From assembly GCF_003352065.1 (NCBI RefSeq), contig NZ_CP025803.1:2211574-2275573 (forward strand): a stretch of DNA of 64,000 nt. Reading direction: 5' to 3'. Numbering within the stretch: position 1 is the first letter of the stretch; each line of letters opens with the position of its first letter. Source of the stretch: Sulfitobacter sp. SK011. Its GTDB lineage: Bacteria; Pseudomonadota; Alphaproteobacteria; Rhodobacterales; Rhodobacteraceae. Position numbers and translations under genes: made by a program. Below, piece after piece: positions 1 to 8,694 of this stretch. The notes under the pieces were generated by a model. It was not told the DNA's origin. It worked only from the letters and a program-made list of their open reading frames with translations, and did no database searches.

Positions 1-1
1 A

Positions 2-292
2 TTGACCAAGACCACGGCCCTTGAGACGGCCAAAGAAGACATCACCTGCAACGCGATCTGTCCGGGCTATGTGCTGACCCCAATCGTGGAAAAGCAAATC
101 CCCGACACGATGAAGGAATACAACATGACCCGCGAAGAGGTCATCGAAAACGTGATGCTGACCCGCCAGCCCAGCAAGGAATTCGCAACGGTTGAACAGA
201 TGGGCGGTACAGCGACATTCCTCTGCTCTCATGCGGCGGCTCAGATCACCGGCACGACAATCAGTGTCGATGGCGGATGGACGGCGCTGTAG
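2..292 (+). CDS. bdhA: 3-hydroxybutyrate dehydrogenase, C-terminal part
   Basis: Only the last 96 or so residues are present; the gene enters from the left edge. The NAICPGYV segment followed by TPIVEKQI, and the ending GTTISVDGGWTAL, are typical of short-chain dehydrogenases of the D-3-hydroxybutyrate dehydrogenase type. These interconvert 3-hydroxybutyrate and acetoacetate with NAD in polyhydroxybutyrate turnover in the cytoplasm. The catalytic Ser-Tyr-Lys and the nucleotide-binding glycines lie outside the window, so the call rests on the C-terminus alone. The stop codon directly abuts the ATG of the patatin gene (TAGATG), which suggests co-translation. Another SDR of the same branch is the main alternative. 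Confidence 0.85.
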   Translation: MTKTTALETAKEDITCNAICPGYVLTPIVEKQIPDTMKEYNMTREEVIENVMLTRQPSKEFATVEQMGGTATFLCSHAAAQITGTTISVDGGWTAL

Positions 293-1324
293 ATGGCCAA
301 AAAACGCATCAATCTCGCGCTTCAGGGGGGTGGCGCGCATGGTGCGTTCACCTGGGGTGCGCTTGATCGGTTGCTTCAAGATGATGACATTGAGATTTGC
401 GGGATATCGGGCACATCGGCAGGAGCATTAAATGGAGCAGCGCTCAAGGCCGGGATGATCACCGGTGGTCGGGACAGCGCGCGCGAAAATCTGGCGTGGC
501 TGTGGGCGCAAGTATCAGGCGTCAGTGATTTGCGTATGGCCTATTGGATGGCTCCTTTTGGGGTTGGGGCCTTAAGTCAGGCGATGGAATATTCCTTGCC
601 ACAGGCGCTGTCGAACACCCTGACCAGTATCACGTCGCCCTATGCCTACGGGCCGTTCTACCGCAATCCGCTGTCCGATATCGTGGCAAAGTTTGACTAT
701 GAGAAAGTGTGCAACAGGATTGGTCCCTTGCTGTTTGTCTGCGCCACGCGGGTGCGCAATGGCAAGATCAAGGTTTTCAGTGGCGATGAAATCACCCCCC
801 AAGCCTTGATGGCATCGGCCTGCCTGCCAACCGTATTTCAGGCCGTTGAGATTGACGACCCCAGCACCGGGCGCCGCGAAGCATTCTGGGATGGAGGATA
901 TACCGGGAATCCCGCGCTATTTCCCTTTTTTGGCAATGATTTGCCCGACGATATCGTGGTGATCAACATCAATCCACTGGAGCGCGACAGCATCCCCAAG
1001 ACACCGCAACAGATCCAGAACCGGATCAACGAGATCAGCTTTAATTCAAGCTTGCTGCGAGAACTGCGCGCCATCGAATTTGTGCAACGATTGCTGGACG
1101 ATGGCACAATCCCGCAAGGAAAGATGGCGCGGGTCAATGTTCACATGATCGCAGATGATGCGCTGATGGAACAATTGTCAGTGGCAACCAAGATGACACC
1201 AAACCCAGCGGTCATTGCCAGCCTCAAAGAAGCAGGGTTCAACGCGGCGGATCAGTTTCTGGCCAATCATGGCCAGGATATCGGCAAGCGCAGCTCCACT
1301 GATCTGCCGGGCATGTTCAGTTGA
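293..1324 (+). CDS. patatin-like phospholipase
   Basis: A 343-residue patatin-family acyl hydrolase. The N-terminus has the oxyanion-hole glycine stretch GGGAHGAF (about residues 12-19), followed by the nucleophile elbow GTSAG (about 40-44), and the catalytic Asp sits in WDGGYTGNP (about 200). These are the two parts of the Ser-Asp dyad. No signal peptide is seen, so a cytoplasmic or membrane-peripheral lipase is likely. The start ATG follows the bdhA stop with no gap. Placement behind a 3-hydroxybutyrate dehydrogenase makes a role in storage-polymer or lipid turnover conceivable, but this is inference. The 3' end overlaps the convergent DUF502 gene by 8 bases. Confidence 0.88.
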   Translation: MAKKRINLALQGGGAHGAFTWGALDRLLQDDDIEICGISGTSAGALNGAALKAGMITGGRDSARENLAWLWAQVSGVSDLRMAYWMAPFGVGALSQAMEYSLPQALSNTLTSITSPYAYGPFYRNPLSDIVAKFDYEKVCNRIGPLLFVCATRVRNGKIKVFSGDEITPQALMASACLPTVFQAVEIDDPSTGRREAFWDGGYTGNPALFPFFGNDLPDDIVVININPLERDSIPKTPQQIQNRINEISFNSSLLRELRAIEFVQRLLDDGTIPQGKMARVNVHMIADDALMEQLSVATKMTPNPAVIASLKEAGFNAADQFLANHGQDIGKRSSTDLPGMFS

Positions 1325-2096
1325 CGGTTTCTTCCGTCTTCTGCTGTTCCTTGGCTTTGACGTTTTCCACCAATTTCAGCAGATCCTGCTGTCCATTCGG
1401 ATCAGGCAAGCCGCTTGGGTAGACAAGCCCGGCTGAAATCACCAGTTTCGCGGAATCCTCAACGCTCATGTCCAGTTCAATCACGTCTTTCTTGGGGACA
1501 AACAGCAAAAAGCCGGACGTAGGGTTGGGCGTGGTAGGTAAAAAGACCGACATCACCTCGCCCGACGGGTCCGATTTTTCGGCCACTTCGCCCTTGGCAC
1601 TGGTCGATATGAACCCAAGCGCCCAGATGCCCCGCCGTGGGTATTCGATCAGACACGCCGTTTCAAAGCTGCGCTCGGACTGGGCAAAGATCGTCTCGGA
1701 AATCTGTTTGATCCCTGAATAGATCGTGCGCACCACCGGGGTGCGTTCAACAAGGCTTTCCGCGAACCTGATAAAAGAGCGGCCCAAGAGGCCCTTGGCG
1801 GTCCAGCCGACGATGATGGTAAAGATCAAAAAGATCACAACGCCAAGGCCGCGCACGTTGATCTGCGACGACGGATCGAGGCCAAAGAAGTCCTGAATCA
1901 TCCGGTCGGGGTGATAGGCCTGGGGCACCAGCGGCAACACCCAGCCGTCGATCCAGCCGACCACCGTCCAGATCAGCCACATGGTCAGGCCAACCGGCGC
2001 AATAACCACCAGACCGGTCAGGAATGATGCGCGCAGCCGACCGACCAGACTGCGGCGGTGTTGGATGGGTTGTTCAGTATCAAAGGGCGTGTTCAT
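1317..2096 (-). CDS. DUF502 family membrane protein
   Basis: A 259-residue inner-membrane protein of the DUF502 family. Two hydrophobic segments are visible: about residues 24-48 (FLTGLVVIAPVGLTMWLIW) and about 83-100 (GLGVVIFLIFTIIVGW). A soluble part follows, with the family features ERTPVVRTIYSGIKQ and a later GFLLFVPKKDV. Function is not established; the family is widespread in proteobacteria and resembles a plant trafficking-associated protein. The charged tail after about residue 235 is poorly conserved. The ATG start has no obvious Shine-Dalgarno sequence, and the 3' end overlaps the patatin gene tail to tail. Confidence 0.85.
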   Translation of the reverse strand: MNTPFDTEQPIQHRRSLVGRLRASFLTGLVVIAPVGLTMWLIWTVVGWIDGWVLPLVPQAYHPDRMIQDFFGLDPSSQINVRGLGVVIFLIFTIIVGWTAKGLLGRSFIRFAESLVERTPVVRTIYSGIKQISETIFAQSERSFETACLIEYPRRGIWALGFISTSAKGEVAEKSDPSGEVMSVFLPTTPNPTSGFLLFVPKKDVIELDMSVEDSAKLVISAGLVYPSGLPDPNGQQDLLKLVENVKAKEQQKTEETVN

Positions 2097-2186
2097 GGAT
2101 CGTCGTTGTCCGTATTGGAATCCAATATAGCTAAGTGTTTTGGTGGCCTGCTACAATAACCGAGCCATCAACAGTGTGTAATAGCT

Positions 2187-3101
2187 TTATTCAGCATTCA
2201 AATATGCCGCAATTTGCGACGCCAACCGTGCGTTGTTGCGCACCAAAGCGATATTCGCCGTCAGTGACCGCCCTTCCGTCAGTTCAAATATCCGTTGCAA
2301 CAGATAGGGCGTGACCGCCTTGCCGCTGATCCCATGGGCATTGGCATCCCTATGGGCTTGGGCAATCACCGGTGCCAAGTCAGCAGCAGGGATTTCGGCG
2401 TCCTTTGGGATCGGGTTTGCGACCAACTGTCCCCCCGGCAGGCCCAATGCAGCGCGGGTCTTATGCGCCCGTGCTATGTCGGCAGGGTCATCCATCCGCA
2501 ACGGTGCCTTGAGCGGTGATGTCGCGCTCCAAAAGGCTGGAAAGCTGTCCTGCCCGAAGGCAATCACCGGCACCCCTTGGGTTTCGAGGACCTCAAGCGT
2601 CTTGGCCACGTCGAGAATGGCCTTGGCCCCGGCGGCGACCACAGTCACGGGGGTCAGACCCAGTTCCATCAGGTCGGCCGAGATATCAAAACTGTTTTCG
2701 GCCCCTTTGTGCACACCGCCAATGCCGCCCGTGGCAAAAACAGCGATGCCCGCCAGATGGGCCGCGATCATTGTGGCTGCAACGGTCGTCGCACCTGTTC
2801 GACCCGATGCAATGCACACGGCCATATCGGCCCGGCTGAGCTTTGCGACACCTTTGGCCTGCGCCAGGTCACTGAGCTGATCCGCGTCCAGCCCGATATG
2901 CAACGCGCCATTGATAACGGCGATGGTCGCAGGTGTCGCGCCGGATGCGCGCACATCCGCTTCGACCTGTTGTGCGACTTCAAGGTTTTGCGGATAGGGC
3001 ATGCCATGGGTGATGATGGTGCTTTCCAGCGCCACAATGGGCGTCCCGTCCTTGCGGGCCTTGGCCACTTCGGCGCTGAAGGTCATGGGAAATTTACTCA
3101 T
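2187..3101 (-). CDS. psuG: pseudouridine-5'-phosphate glycosidase
   Basis: A 304-residue PsuG homologue, which reversibly cleaves pseudouridine 5'-phosphate to uracil and ribose 5-phosphate. Family blocks are visible in order: VALESTIITHGMPYPQN near residue 25, the catalytic-lysine block GVAKLSRADM near 85, the glycine-rich ATGGIGGVHKGAE near 125, DISADLMEL, and VVAAGAKAILD with a second lysine near 165. The length is normal. The start overlaps the psuK stop as ATGA, with a GGAGAG ribosome site about 8 bases upstream, so the two are translationally coupled. Together they recycle pseudouridine from RNA breakdown. Confidence 0.95.
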   Translation of the reverse strand: MSKFPMTFSAEVAKARKDGTPIVALESTIITHGMPYPQNLEVAQQVEADVRASGATPATIAVINGALHIGLDADQLSDLAQAKGVAKLSRADMAVCIASGRTGATTVAATMIAAHLAGIAVFATGGIGGVHKGAENSFDISADLMELGLTPVTVVAAGAKAILDVAKTLEVLETQGVPVIAFGQDSFPAFWSATSPLKAPLRMDDPADIARAHKTRAALGLPGGQLVANPIPKDAEIPAADLAPVIAQAHRDANAHGISGKAVTPYLLQRIFELTEGRSLTANIALVRNNARLASQIAAYLNAE

Positions 3102-3982
3102 ATTTTGGTCTCTCCAGATACATAAAGGGCGGCGGCCTGCAGCGCATCGTGCAAGGCATCAGCAGCGCTTTGGCCTTTCAGTTCGGCGGCAATATGCGCT
3201 GCCATGAACGTATCGCCAGCCCCAGTGACACGGGCAACATGCACAGGCGGCGGGCTTTGGGTGATGACATCGCTGCCCTCGGCCAAAGTGGCGGGGTTGC
3301 CACCGTTGGTCACAACCGCACGTGCCGCCCCGCGGGCCAGCAAACCCGTCGCGGCCTGGGTGGAATCGGTAAATCCGGTCTGACACAGCAGCCCGGCCTC
3401 TTCGAGGTTCACGTAAAGCGTGCCGCGCCGCGCTTGCAAAAACGGGCTAAGCCGCAGCGCCTTGCCGGGGGATGCCGGGGCCACACGCAGATCTGCTTTT
3501 GCCATCAAGGGGCTACGCGCCACCTGAGACAACAGATCCAGCGTCAGATTGCCATCCAGAGCAACCGCACCAGTGTAGGGCGCGGGCAGGGTGCCATCCG
3601 ACAGGGGTCGCAAAATCTTGTCACCCGCCGCCTCCAGCGAATGGGCGTCTGCGATCGCTGCGATCAACCCGTTGGCACCTTCGACGGCCATGTAGCGGTC
3701 TGTGGGCAGATCATCGGAGCGATAGACGTAATCGGTGATCAACCCGCGTGTGGCACAAGCGCTGATCAACTCATCGCCTTCAGCGTCACGGCCCACCGCG
3801 CTGAGCAATGCAGGCGTCAGCCCGAAACGCGCCAGCGCCATGCCAATATTAAGCGCAACACCGCCGGGCAATCGCGTGATCCGTCCCGGCATGTCAGAGC
3901 CTTGGCGCATGGCCGTTTCAGAACGGCCAATGACATCCCAAAGGACAGAGCCGATGCATAAAATGTCAGGTGTGTCAGTCAT
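3098..3982 (-). CDS. psuK: PfkB-family kinase, probable pseudouridine kinase
   Basis: A 294-residue ribokinase/PfkB-family sugar kinase. The N-terminal glycine block PGGVALNIGMAL (about 40-50) and the C-terminal ATP-site signature VTGAGDTFMAAH (about 254-265, with the catalytic Asp) are clear. The family alone does not fix the substrate. The 4-base overlap with psuG points to pseudouridine, which PsuK phosphorylates to give the PsuG substrate. It is first in this two-gene minus-strand operon. The ATG at the right end lies 872 bases from the divergent DUF4198/HupE start, separated by the DUF4198 gene on the same strand. Confidence 0.88.
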   Translation of the reverse strand: MTDTPDILCIGSVLWDVIGRSETAMRQGSDMPGRITRLPGGVALNIGMALARFGLTPALLSAVGRDAEGDELISACATRGLITDYVYRSDDLPTDRYMAVEGANGLIAAIADAHSLEAAGDKILRPLSDGTLPAPYTGAVALDGNLTLDLLSQVARSPLMAKADLRVAPASPGKALRLSPFLQARRGTLYVNLEEAGLLCQTGFTDSTQAATGLLARGAARAVVTNGGNPATLAEGSDVITQSPPPVHVARVTGAGDTFMAAHIAAELKGQSAADALHDALQAAALYVSGETKI

Positions 3983-4024
3983 GTCCCGGATTTAGCCGGG
4001 CCTGCGGGGGTCATGCAAGCAGGC

Positions 4025-4855
4025 TTATTGCGGCACCGCAAAGGTCAGCGCCGCCCAAAGCGTTTCCCAAACCGGTGCATCGGGGTCGTCAGCGGCGTCC
4101 GGGGCAGGGCGCAGAACCACCGCATCAAAGAGATAGTCGTGTCCGGGTGTCACGGGAATCGTCGCCTCGCCCATCGCATCGGTGCGGTGCAATGTGATGG
4201 CCACACTGTCATCCGGGGACCGGTCAAAAACCTCGATCTGGGCATCCGGACGCGGCTGATCCTGATAGCGCAAGGCCACCGACATCTGTCCGTCAAACCC
4301 CGCGGCATAAGGGTTGCTTAGCGCGACGAATTCGGTTGCCAGCCCAAGTGCTGCATCAGCGCCCGCGCCGCTGCCAACCCCGATCAACGCTTTGGCGTGG
4401 CGGGTATAGCTTTCCTTGAACTTTTCCTGCGACCAGCCCTTTGCGATGTGGTCTGTCGCAGCATTGGGAAAATCCTTGTGCGTTGCGAACTTTAGAAACT
4501 TCTCCCATTCCTTGTAGGTAAGCGTTGACGGTGCTGTCTCATAGACCACTACCAACAGGCCGTCCGCATTCAGGGCGTCCAACTGCAAGGCCGGCGCATC
4601 CCCGGTGCGGGCCGCCACTGGATTGACCTCACCATCAAAGACCGTCTCGAACCGCGTGCTGCTGCGGTCAAAATACGCCAGCGTGGTCCCGACAAAATTC
4701 TGGCCATTTTTGAAGTCCGCCTGGATTGTGTCGCCCGGTGCCACTTGATACGTCTGAGGCTCAATCCAGTATTCATGTGCAGCCGCTGGCGTAAGCGGTA
4801 GGGCGCAAGAGGCGACAAGCAGCAGACGGGACAAGAACATGGCAAACACTTTCAT
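4025..4855 (-). CDS. DUF4198 domain protein, secreted
   Basis: About 276 residues with a signal peptide: hydrophobic LSRLLLVASCALPLTP, then cleavage near PAAAHEYW. The first mature residues HEYWIEP and the later two-domain layout fit DUF4198, a periplasmic family often found with nickel or cobalt uptake genes. The start is uncertain. The ATG at 4855 and a second ATG at 4840 both give good signal peptides, and neither has a strong ribosome site. Either choice makes its 5' end overlap the divergent HupE gene. A longer upstream reading frame was rejected because its first 67 residues do not resemble a signal peptide. A metal role is inferred from family and neighbour only. Confidence 0.78.
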   Translation of the reverse strand: MKVFAMFLSRLLLVASCALPLTPAAAHEYWIEPQTYQVAPGDTIQADFKNGQNFVGTTLAYFDRSSTRFETVFDGEVNPVAARTGDAPALQLDALNADGLLVVVYETAPSTLTYKEWEKFLKFATHKDFPNAATDHIAKGWSQEKFKESYTRHAKALIGVGSGAGADAALGLATEFVALSNPYAAGFDGQMSVALRYQDQPRPDAQIEVFDRSPDDSVAITLHRTDAMGEATIPVTPGHDYLFDAVVLRPAPDAADDPDAPVWETLWAALTFAVPQ

Positions 4856-5981
4856 TAGAGATAGGGCAAAGCTGGCCTTGTTGAGCGTTTTGTCAAGCAT
4901 GCTGTTGATCTGTGGCACCATTGTGAACGCCCACGAAGTGCAGCCGACCATTGCTGACATGACAGTGGAAGACGGGCAGCTTTCATTTGATCTGCGCCTC
5001 AATGTGGAAACTTTTCTGGCTGGTATCGATCTCGATACAGTGGATGACACCAACAACGCAGAGAATGCCGACGATTACGACGCCCTGCGCGCCCTGTCCG
5101 GCAACGATATTGCCGCCCGCGCACCTGATCTGCTGACCCGCTGGAACGCGGTGCCGCTGGTGGTTGTGGATGGCACGCCTGTGACCCTGCGCGCGGCGTA
5201 TTTGGATATTCCTGAGGAGGTGGATATCGAACTGCCGCGCATTTCGACCTGGCGGCTGGTTGGCAACCTGTCGCAGAACGCAGGCAAAGTTACCGTCACC
5301 TGGCCTGTAGGTGCAGGCGCGATGGTGCTGCGCCAGCAGGGTGTGGAAGAGCCCTTTACCGGTTATCTGAGCGGCGGCGAAACCAGCCCCGAAATTGACC
5401 TTGGCGGCGGTGGCCAACAGACCACGTGGCAGGCTTTCGCAAACTATATCCCGGTGGGCTTTGATCACATCCTGCCCAAAGGACTAGACCATATTCTGTT
5501 CGTGCTGGGGCTGTTCTTTTTGTCCACCCATTTGCGCCCACTGATCTGGCAGGTCTCGGCATTCACGTTGGCCCACACAGTGACATTGGCCTTGGGGGCC
5601 ATGGGCTGGGTGTCGGTGCCGGCCTCGATTGTGGAGCCGTTGATTGCCGCCTCGATTACCTATGTGGCGATTGAAAACGTCTTTACGTCGGGACTGACGA
5701 GGTGGCGGCCTTTGGTGATCTTTGGGTTTGGGTTGTTGCACGGTCTTGGCTTTGCCTCCGTGCTTGGCGAATTTGGCTTGCCTGAAGGGCAGTTTATCCC
5801 GGCACTTGTCGGGTTCAACATTGGGGTTGAGCTTGGCCAGTTAACGGTGATCGCCATCGCCTTTTTTCTGGTTGGCTGGGCAATCAGGCGTGATTGGTAC
5901 CGCCGCCTGATTTCGATACCCGCGTCTTGCGTGATCGCCGGTGTCGGTGCCTATTGGTTCATAGAACGGGCGTTTTTCTAA
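4839..5981 (+). CDS. HupE/UreJ-like membrane protein
   Basis: A 380-residue protein. A signal peptide (core LALLSVLSSMLLICGTI, then NAHEVQP) leads into an extracytoplasmic domain of about 170 residues. A HupE/UreJ-2 type membrane domain follows, with the hallmark GFDHILPKGLDHILFVLG (about 205-222), the His-containing AHTVTLAL and GLLHGLGFAS, and about six transmembrane segments to the end. HupE/UreJ proteins are linked to nickel entry for hydrogenase or urease. No hydrogenase or urease gene is in the window, so the substrate is unknown. The ATG shares a CATG palindrome with a possible start of the divergent DUF4198 gene. Confidence 0.85.
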   Translation: MANTFIRDRAKLALLSVLSSMLLICGTIVNAHEVQPTIADMTVEDGQLSFDLRLNVETFLAGIDLDTVDDTNNAENADDYDALRALSGNDIAARAPDLLTRWNAVPLVVVDGTPVTLRAAYLDIPEEVDIELPRISTWRLVGNLSQNAGKVTVTWPVGAGAMVLRQQGVEEPFTGYLSGGETSPEIDLGGGGQQTTWQAFANYIPVGFDHILPKGLDHILFVLGLFFLSTHLRPLIWQVSAFTLAHTVTLALGAMGWVSVPASIVEPLIAASITYVAIENVFTSGLTRWRPLVIFGFGLLHGLGFASVLGEFGLPEGQFIPALVGFNIGVELGQLTVIAIAFFLVGWAIRRDWYRRLISIPASCVIAGVGAYWFIERAFF

Positions 5982-5987
5982 AGCGCC

Positions 5988-6608
5988 TTACGCCATCGCC
6001 GCAATCAGGGTTTTCAAAGCGGCCTTTGGATCGTCGGCCTGCCAGATCTCGTCGCCCAGACCAAAGAAGTCAGTGAAAGGCGTCAGCGTGCGCATCATAC
6101 CCTCGTCAAGCGCGCCTTCGGCCACGACCGGAACCTCGATCACCTCAGACCACCACTGGAACAGGTCCAGTTCGGCAAAACTGCCATCACCCAATGTGCT
6201 GGCCTGCACGGAGCCAAAGCTGACGTAATCCGCACCTGCTTCGCCCGCCGCCATGCCCTCGTGACGCGAGGTGCCACAAAAGCTGCCGACAATCGCGTCG
6301 TCGCCCAGTTCCTTGCGGGTATAGCGCACCGACCGCGCCGCATCGCTCAGGTGCACGCCGTCCAGACCCAGCCGTTCGACCAACAGCAAATGATCGCTGA
6401 TCACCAGTGCCACATCGCGGGCATGGGTCACTTCACGCAGCGCATCGGCAGCGCGGCTCAGACGGTCTTCATCCTTTGTTGACAGGGCAAGACGCACACA
6501 GGCAATCGGATGGGCGTCCAAAACAGCGGCCAAAGTGCTGGGAAAGCTGCTGAGTTCAATCTCGGGCGGGGTGATCAGATAGATCTGCGGCTGCTCGGGC
6601 GTGTCCAT
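5988..6608 (-). CDS. ThiE-like thiamine phosphate synthase family protein
   Basis: A TIM-barrel protein of about 206 residues in the thiamine phosphate synthase/TenI family. Recognisable blocks are the N-terminal IYLITPPE, LLLVERLGLDGVHLSD (phosphate and Mg region) and GEAGADYVSFGSV near residue 130. The true enzyme joins the HMP and thiazole phosphates to make thiamine phosphate. This copy is divergent in its second half and may instead be TenI-like, so no symbol is given. The ATG at 6608 is preferred to an in-frame TTG at 6614 because AAAGGA lies about 8 bases upstream of the ATG. Its stop lies 6 bases from the convergent HupE stop. Confidence 0.78.
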   Translation of the reverse strand: MDTPEQPQIYLITPPEIELSSFPSTLAAVLDAHPIACVRLALSTKDEDRLSRAADALREVTHARDVALVISDHLLLVERLGLDGVHLSDAARSVRYTRKELGDDAIVGSFCGTSRHEGMAAGEAGADYVSFGSVQASTLGDGSFAELDLFQWWSEVIEVPVVAEGALDEGMMRTLTPFTDFFGLGDEIWQADDPKAALKTLIAAMA

Positions 6609-6730
6609 GCTCAAAGTCCTTTGGTTTCTTAATCAGTCCCTAGCCGAAGGTGGGCAAAAAGAAAACGTCTATTGAAACGCGAAGCCAAGGCGTTCTTGCG
6701 ATACCGTGGTGCGGCGCGTAAGAGGCGGAC

Positions 6731-7483
6731 ATGACAGAAACGACACAGCCCCCCACGATCCCGGCCTTTGTTCTGGTGCGCCCGCAAATGGGCGAAAACA
6801 TCGGCGCTGCGGCGCGCGCGATGTGGAACTTTGGCCTTGATCACATGCGGCTGGTGGCCCCGCGGGATGGCTGGCCCAATCCGGCGGCTGACGCACTGGC
6901 GTCCGGGGCCGGGCGGCTGCTGGACGAGGCGGCCCTGTTTGGCGATCTGCCCTCTGCCCTGGGGGATTGCGATTTTGTGTTTGCCACCACGGCGCGGGGC
7001 CGTGACCTGACCAAACCCGTGTTCAGCCCAGAGGCCGCAATGAAAGAAGCCGCGACGCGCATTGGGTCCGGACAGCGGGTTGCAGTGCTTTTTGGCCCCG
7101 AGCGGGCCGGGTTGGAAAACGACGATATCGCGCGCTCGAACGCGATCATCTCGGTGCCGGTCAATCCGAATTTTGCCTCACTGAACCTTGCGCAATGCGT
7201 GTTGCTGACGGGGTATGAATGGATGCGCGCACAGGGCGATGTGACGGCGCAATCGGTTGAGATGGCAGGCACCGATTGGGCCAACAACAGTGAGATTGAG
7301 CATCTGGGCGCGCATTTTGAGGACCGCCTGAACGAGGCCGGGTTCTTTTTCCCCGAACACAAGGCCACCTCAATGAAGCTGAACCTGCGCAACATGTGGT
7401 CTCGGATGCCGCTGACCCGTGCAGACGTGCAGATGCTGCATGGCATGATGCGGCAAATGGTACGTTGGAAAGAGCGCGACTAG
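6731..7483 (+). CDS. trmJ: SPOUT tRNA methyltransferase, TrmJ type
   Basis: A 250-residue SpoU-class (knotted SPOUT) RNA methyltransferase. All three signature motifs are present: ENIGAAARAMWNFG (about 20-33), VLFGPERAGLEN (about 118-129) and the knot sequence SLNLAQCVLLTGYE (about 152-165). A C-terminal helical extension matches TrmJ, which 2'-O-methylates nucleotide 32 in the anticodon loop of tRNAs. The specific modification is inferred from family. The gene stands alone, with heme A synthase starting 57 bases downstream on the same strand. Confidence 0.88.
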   Translation: MTETTQPPTIPAFVLVRPQMGENIGAAARAMWNFGLDHMRLVAPRDGWPNPAADALASGAGRLLDEAALFGDLPSALGDCDFVFATTARGRDLTKPVFSPEAAMKEAATRIGSGQRVAVLFGPERAGLENDDIARSNAIISVPVNPNFASLNLAQCVLLTGYEWMRAQGDVTAQSVEMAGTDWANNSEIEHLGAHFEDRLNEAGFFFPEHKATSMKLNLRNMWSRMPLTRADVQMLHGMMRQMVRWKERD

Positions 7484-7539
7484 ACCTTCGCGCTGTGGTG
7501 GCCTACCTATCAAGGAAAGCTGAGATATGAGGCCCGCCA

Positions 7540-8694
7540 ATGGCAGAAAAACGCAAGTTATTTGAGGAAGTCGGCACGCCCGAGGCTGCGCGACCCGTGG
7601 TGGCGACCGGCGTGATTGACCGCGGGCGCGGCGGCGCGCGCGGGGCCATTCGCATCTGGTTGATGATCCTTTTTGCACTGGTGTTTGTGATGATCGCTGT
7701 TGGCGGTGCCACGCGCCTGACGGATTCTGGCCTGTCGATCACCGAATGGCGTCCCATCACCGGGGCAATGCCGCCGATGAATGACGCAGACTGGCAATCT
7801 GAATTTGCCAAGTATCAAGAGATTGACGAATTTCAGGTGCAGAACTCATGGATGCAACTGGCCGATTTCAAGCGCATCTATTGGTGGGAATGGGGCCACC
7901 GGCAATTGGGCCGGGTGATCGGTCTGGTCTGGGCCGTTGGTTTTTTCTGGTTCTTGCTGCGCAAGCAGATCCCCAACGGCTGGACCGGACGATTGCTGTT
8001 GCTGGGCGCGCTTGGCGGTGCCCAGGGAGCCATCGGGTGGTGGATGGTCGCATCCGGTGTCACAACCGGGGCAGGGACCACAGATGTGGCGAGCTACCGA
8101 TTGGCCACCCATCTGGGGCTGGCCTTTGTCATTCTGGGTTTTATCACCTGGTACATGCTGATGCTGGGCCGGTCAGAGCGTGACCTGATGCAGGCCCGCC
8201 GCGCAAAAGAGACCCGGCAATTTGGCCTTGCCACCGGGTTGCTGCATTTCGCGTTTCTGCAAATCCTGATCGGGGCGCTGGTCGCGGGAATTGATGCGGG
8301 CCGGTATTTTGTCGATTGGCCGCTCATGCAGGGGCAGTTCTTCCCGCCCGATGCGTTCAATCTGACCCCCGGTTGGCGCAATTTCTTTGAAAACCCCGGT
8401 CTGGTGCAATTCATTCACCGCGTTGTGGGCTACCTGCTGCTCGCATTTGGTATTGTCGTTTGGCTACGCGGGCGCAAATCGGCGCACCCCCACACCCGCT
8501 TTGCCTTCAATGCGGTGATGGCCGCTTTGGCCTTGCAGGTCGTGCTGGGCATCACCACCGTTCTTTATGCCGCACCGGTGCACATCGCCCTTTGTCATCA
8601 GACACTGGCCGTGGTCCTGTGGGTGCTTATCCTGCGGGCGCGGTTCCTGAGCGCCTATCCGATCGCCACATCTTTGAGAGGAACGAAACCATGA
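7540..8694 (+). CDS. ctaA: heme A synthase (COX15/CtaA)
   Basis: A 384-residue membrane enzyme that oxidises the C8 methyl of heme O to give heme A for aa3-type cytochrome oxidase. Four conserved histidine sites lie in transmembrane helices: EWGHRQLGRV, RLATHLGLAF, FIHRVVGYLL and ALCHQTLAVV, arranged as two four-helix halves. The N-terminal GGATRLTDSGLSITEWRP is diagnostic of COX15-type enzymes of alphaproteobacteria and mitochondria. The start has GAGG 7 bases upstream. The stop overlaps the next gene as ATGA. Confidence 0.95.
   Translation: MAEKRKLFEEVGTPEAARPVVATGVIDRGRGGARGAIRIWLMILFALVFVMIAVGGATRLTDSGLSITEWRPITGAMPPMNDADWQSEFAKYQEIDEFQVQNSWMQLADFKRIYWWEWGHRQLGRVIGLVWAVGFFWFLLRKQIPNGWTGRLLLLGALGGAQGAIGWWMVASGVTTGAGTTDVASYRLATHLGLAFVILGFITWYMLMLGRSERDLMQARRAKETRQFGLATGLLHFAFLQILIGALVAGIDAGRYFVDWPLMQGQFFPPDAFNLTPGWRNFFENPGLVQFIHRVVGYLLLAFGIVVWLRGRKSAHPHTRFAFNAVMAALALQVVLGITTVLYAAPVHIALCHQTLAVVLWVLILRARFLSAYPIATSLRGTKP

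Noticed and set aside
8460-8690. N-terminal extension of the M32 peptidase into ctaA
   Set aside because: The ATG at 8691 has a ribosome site, an ATGA overlap and the family N-terminus; the extension is ctaA in another frame.
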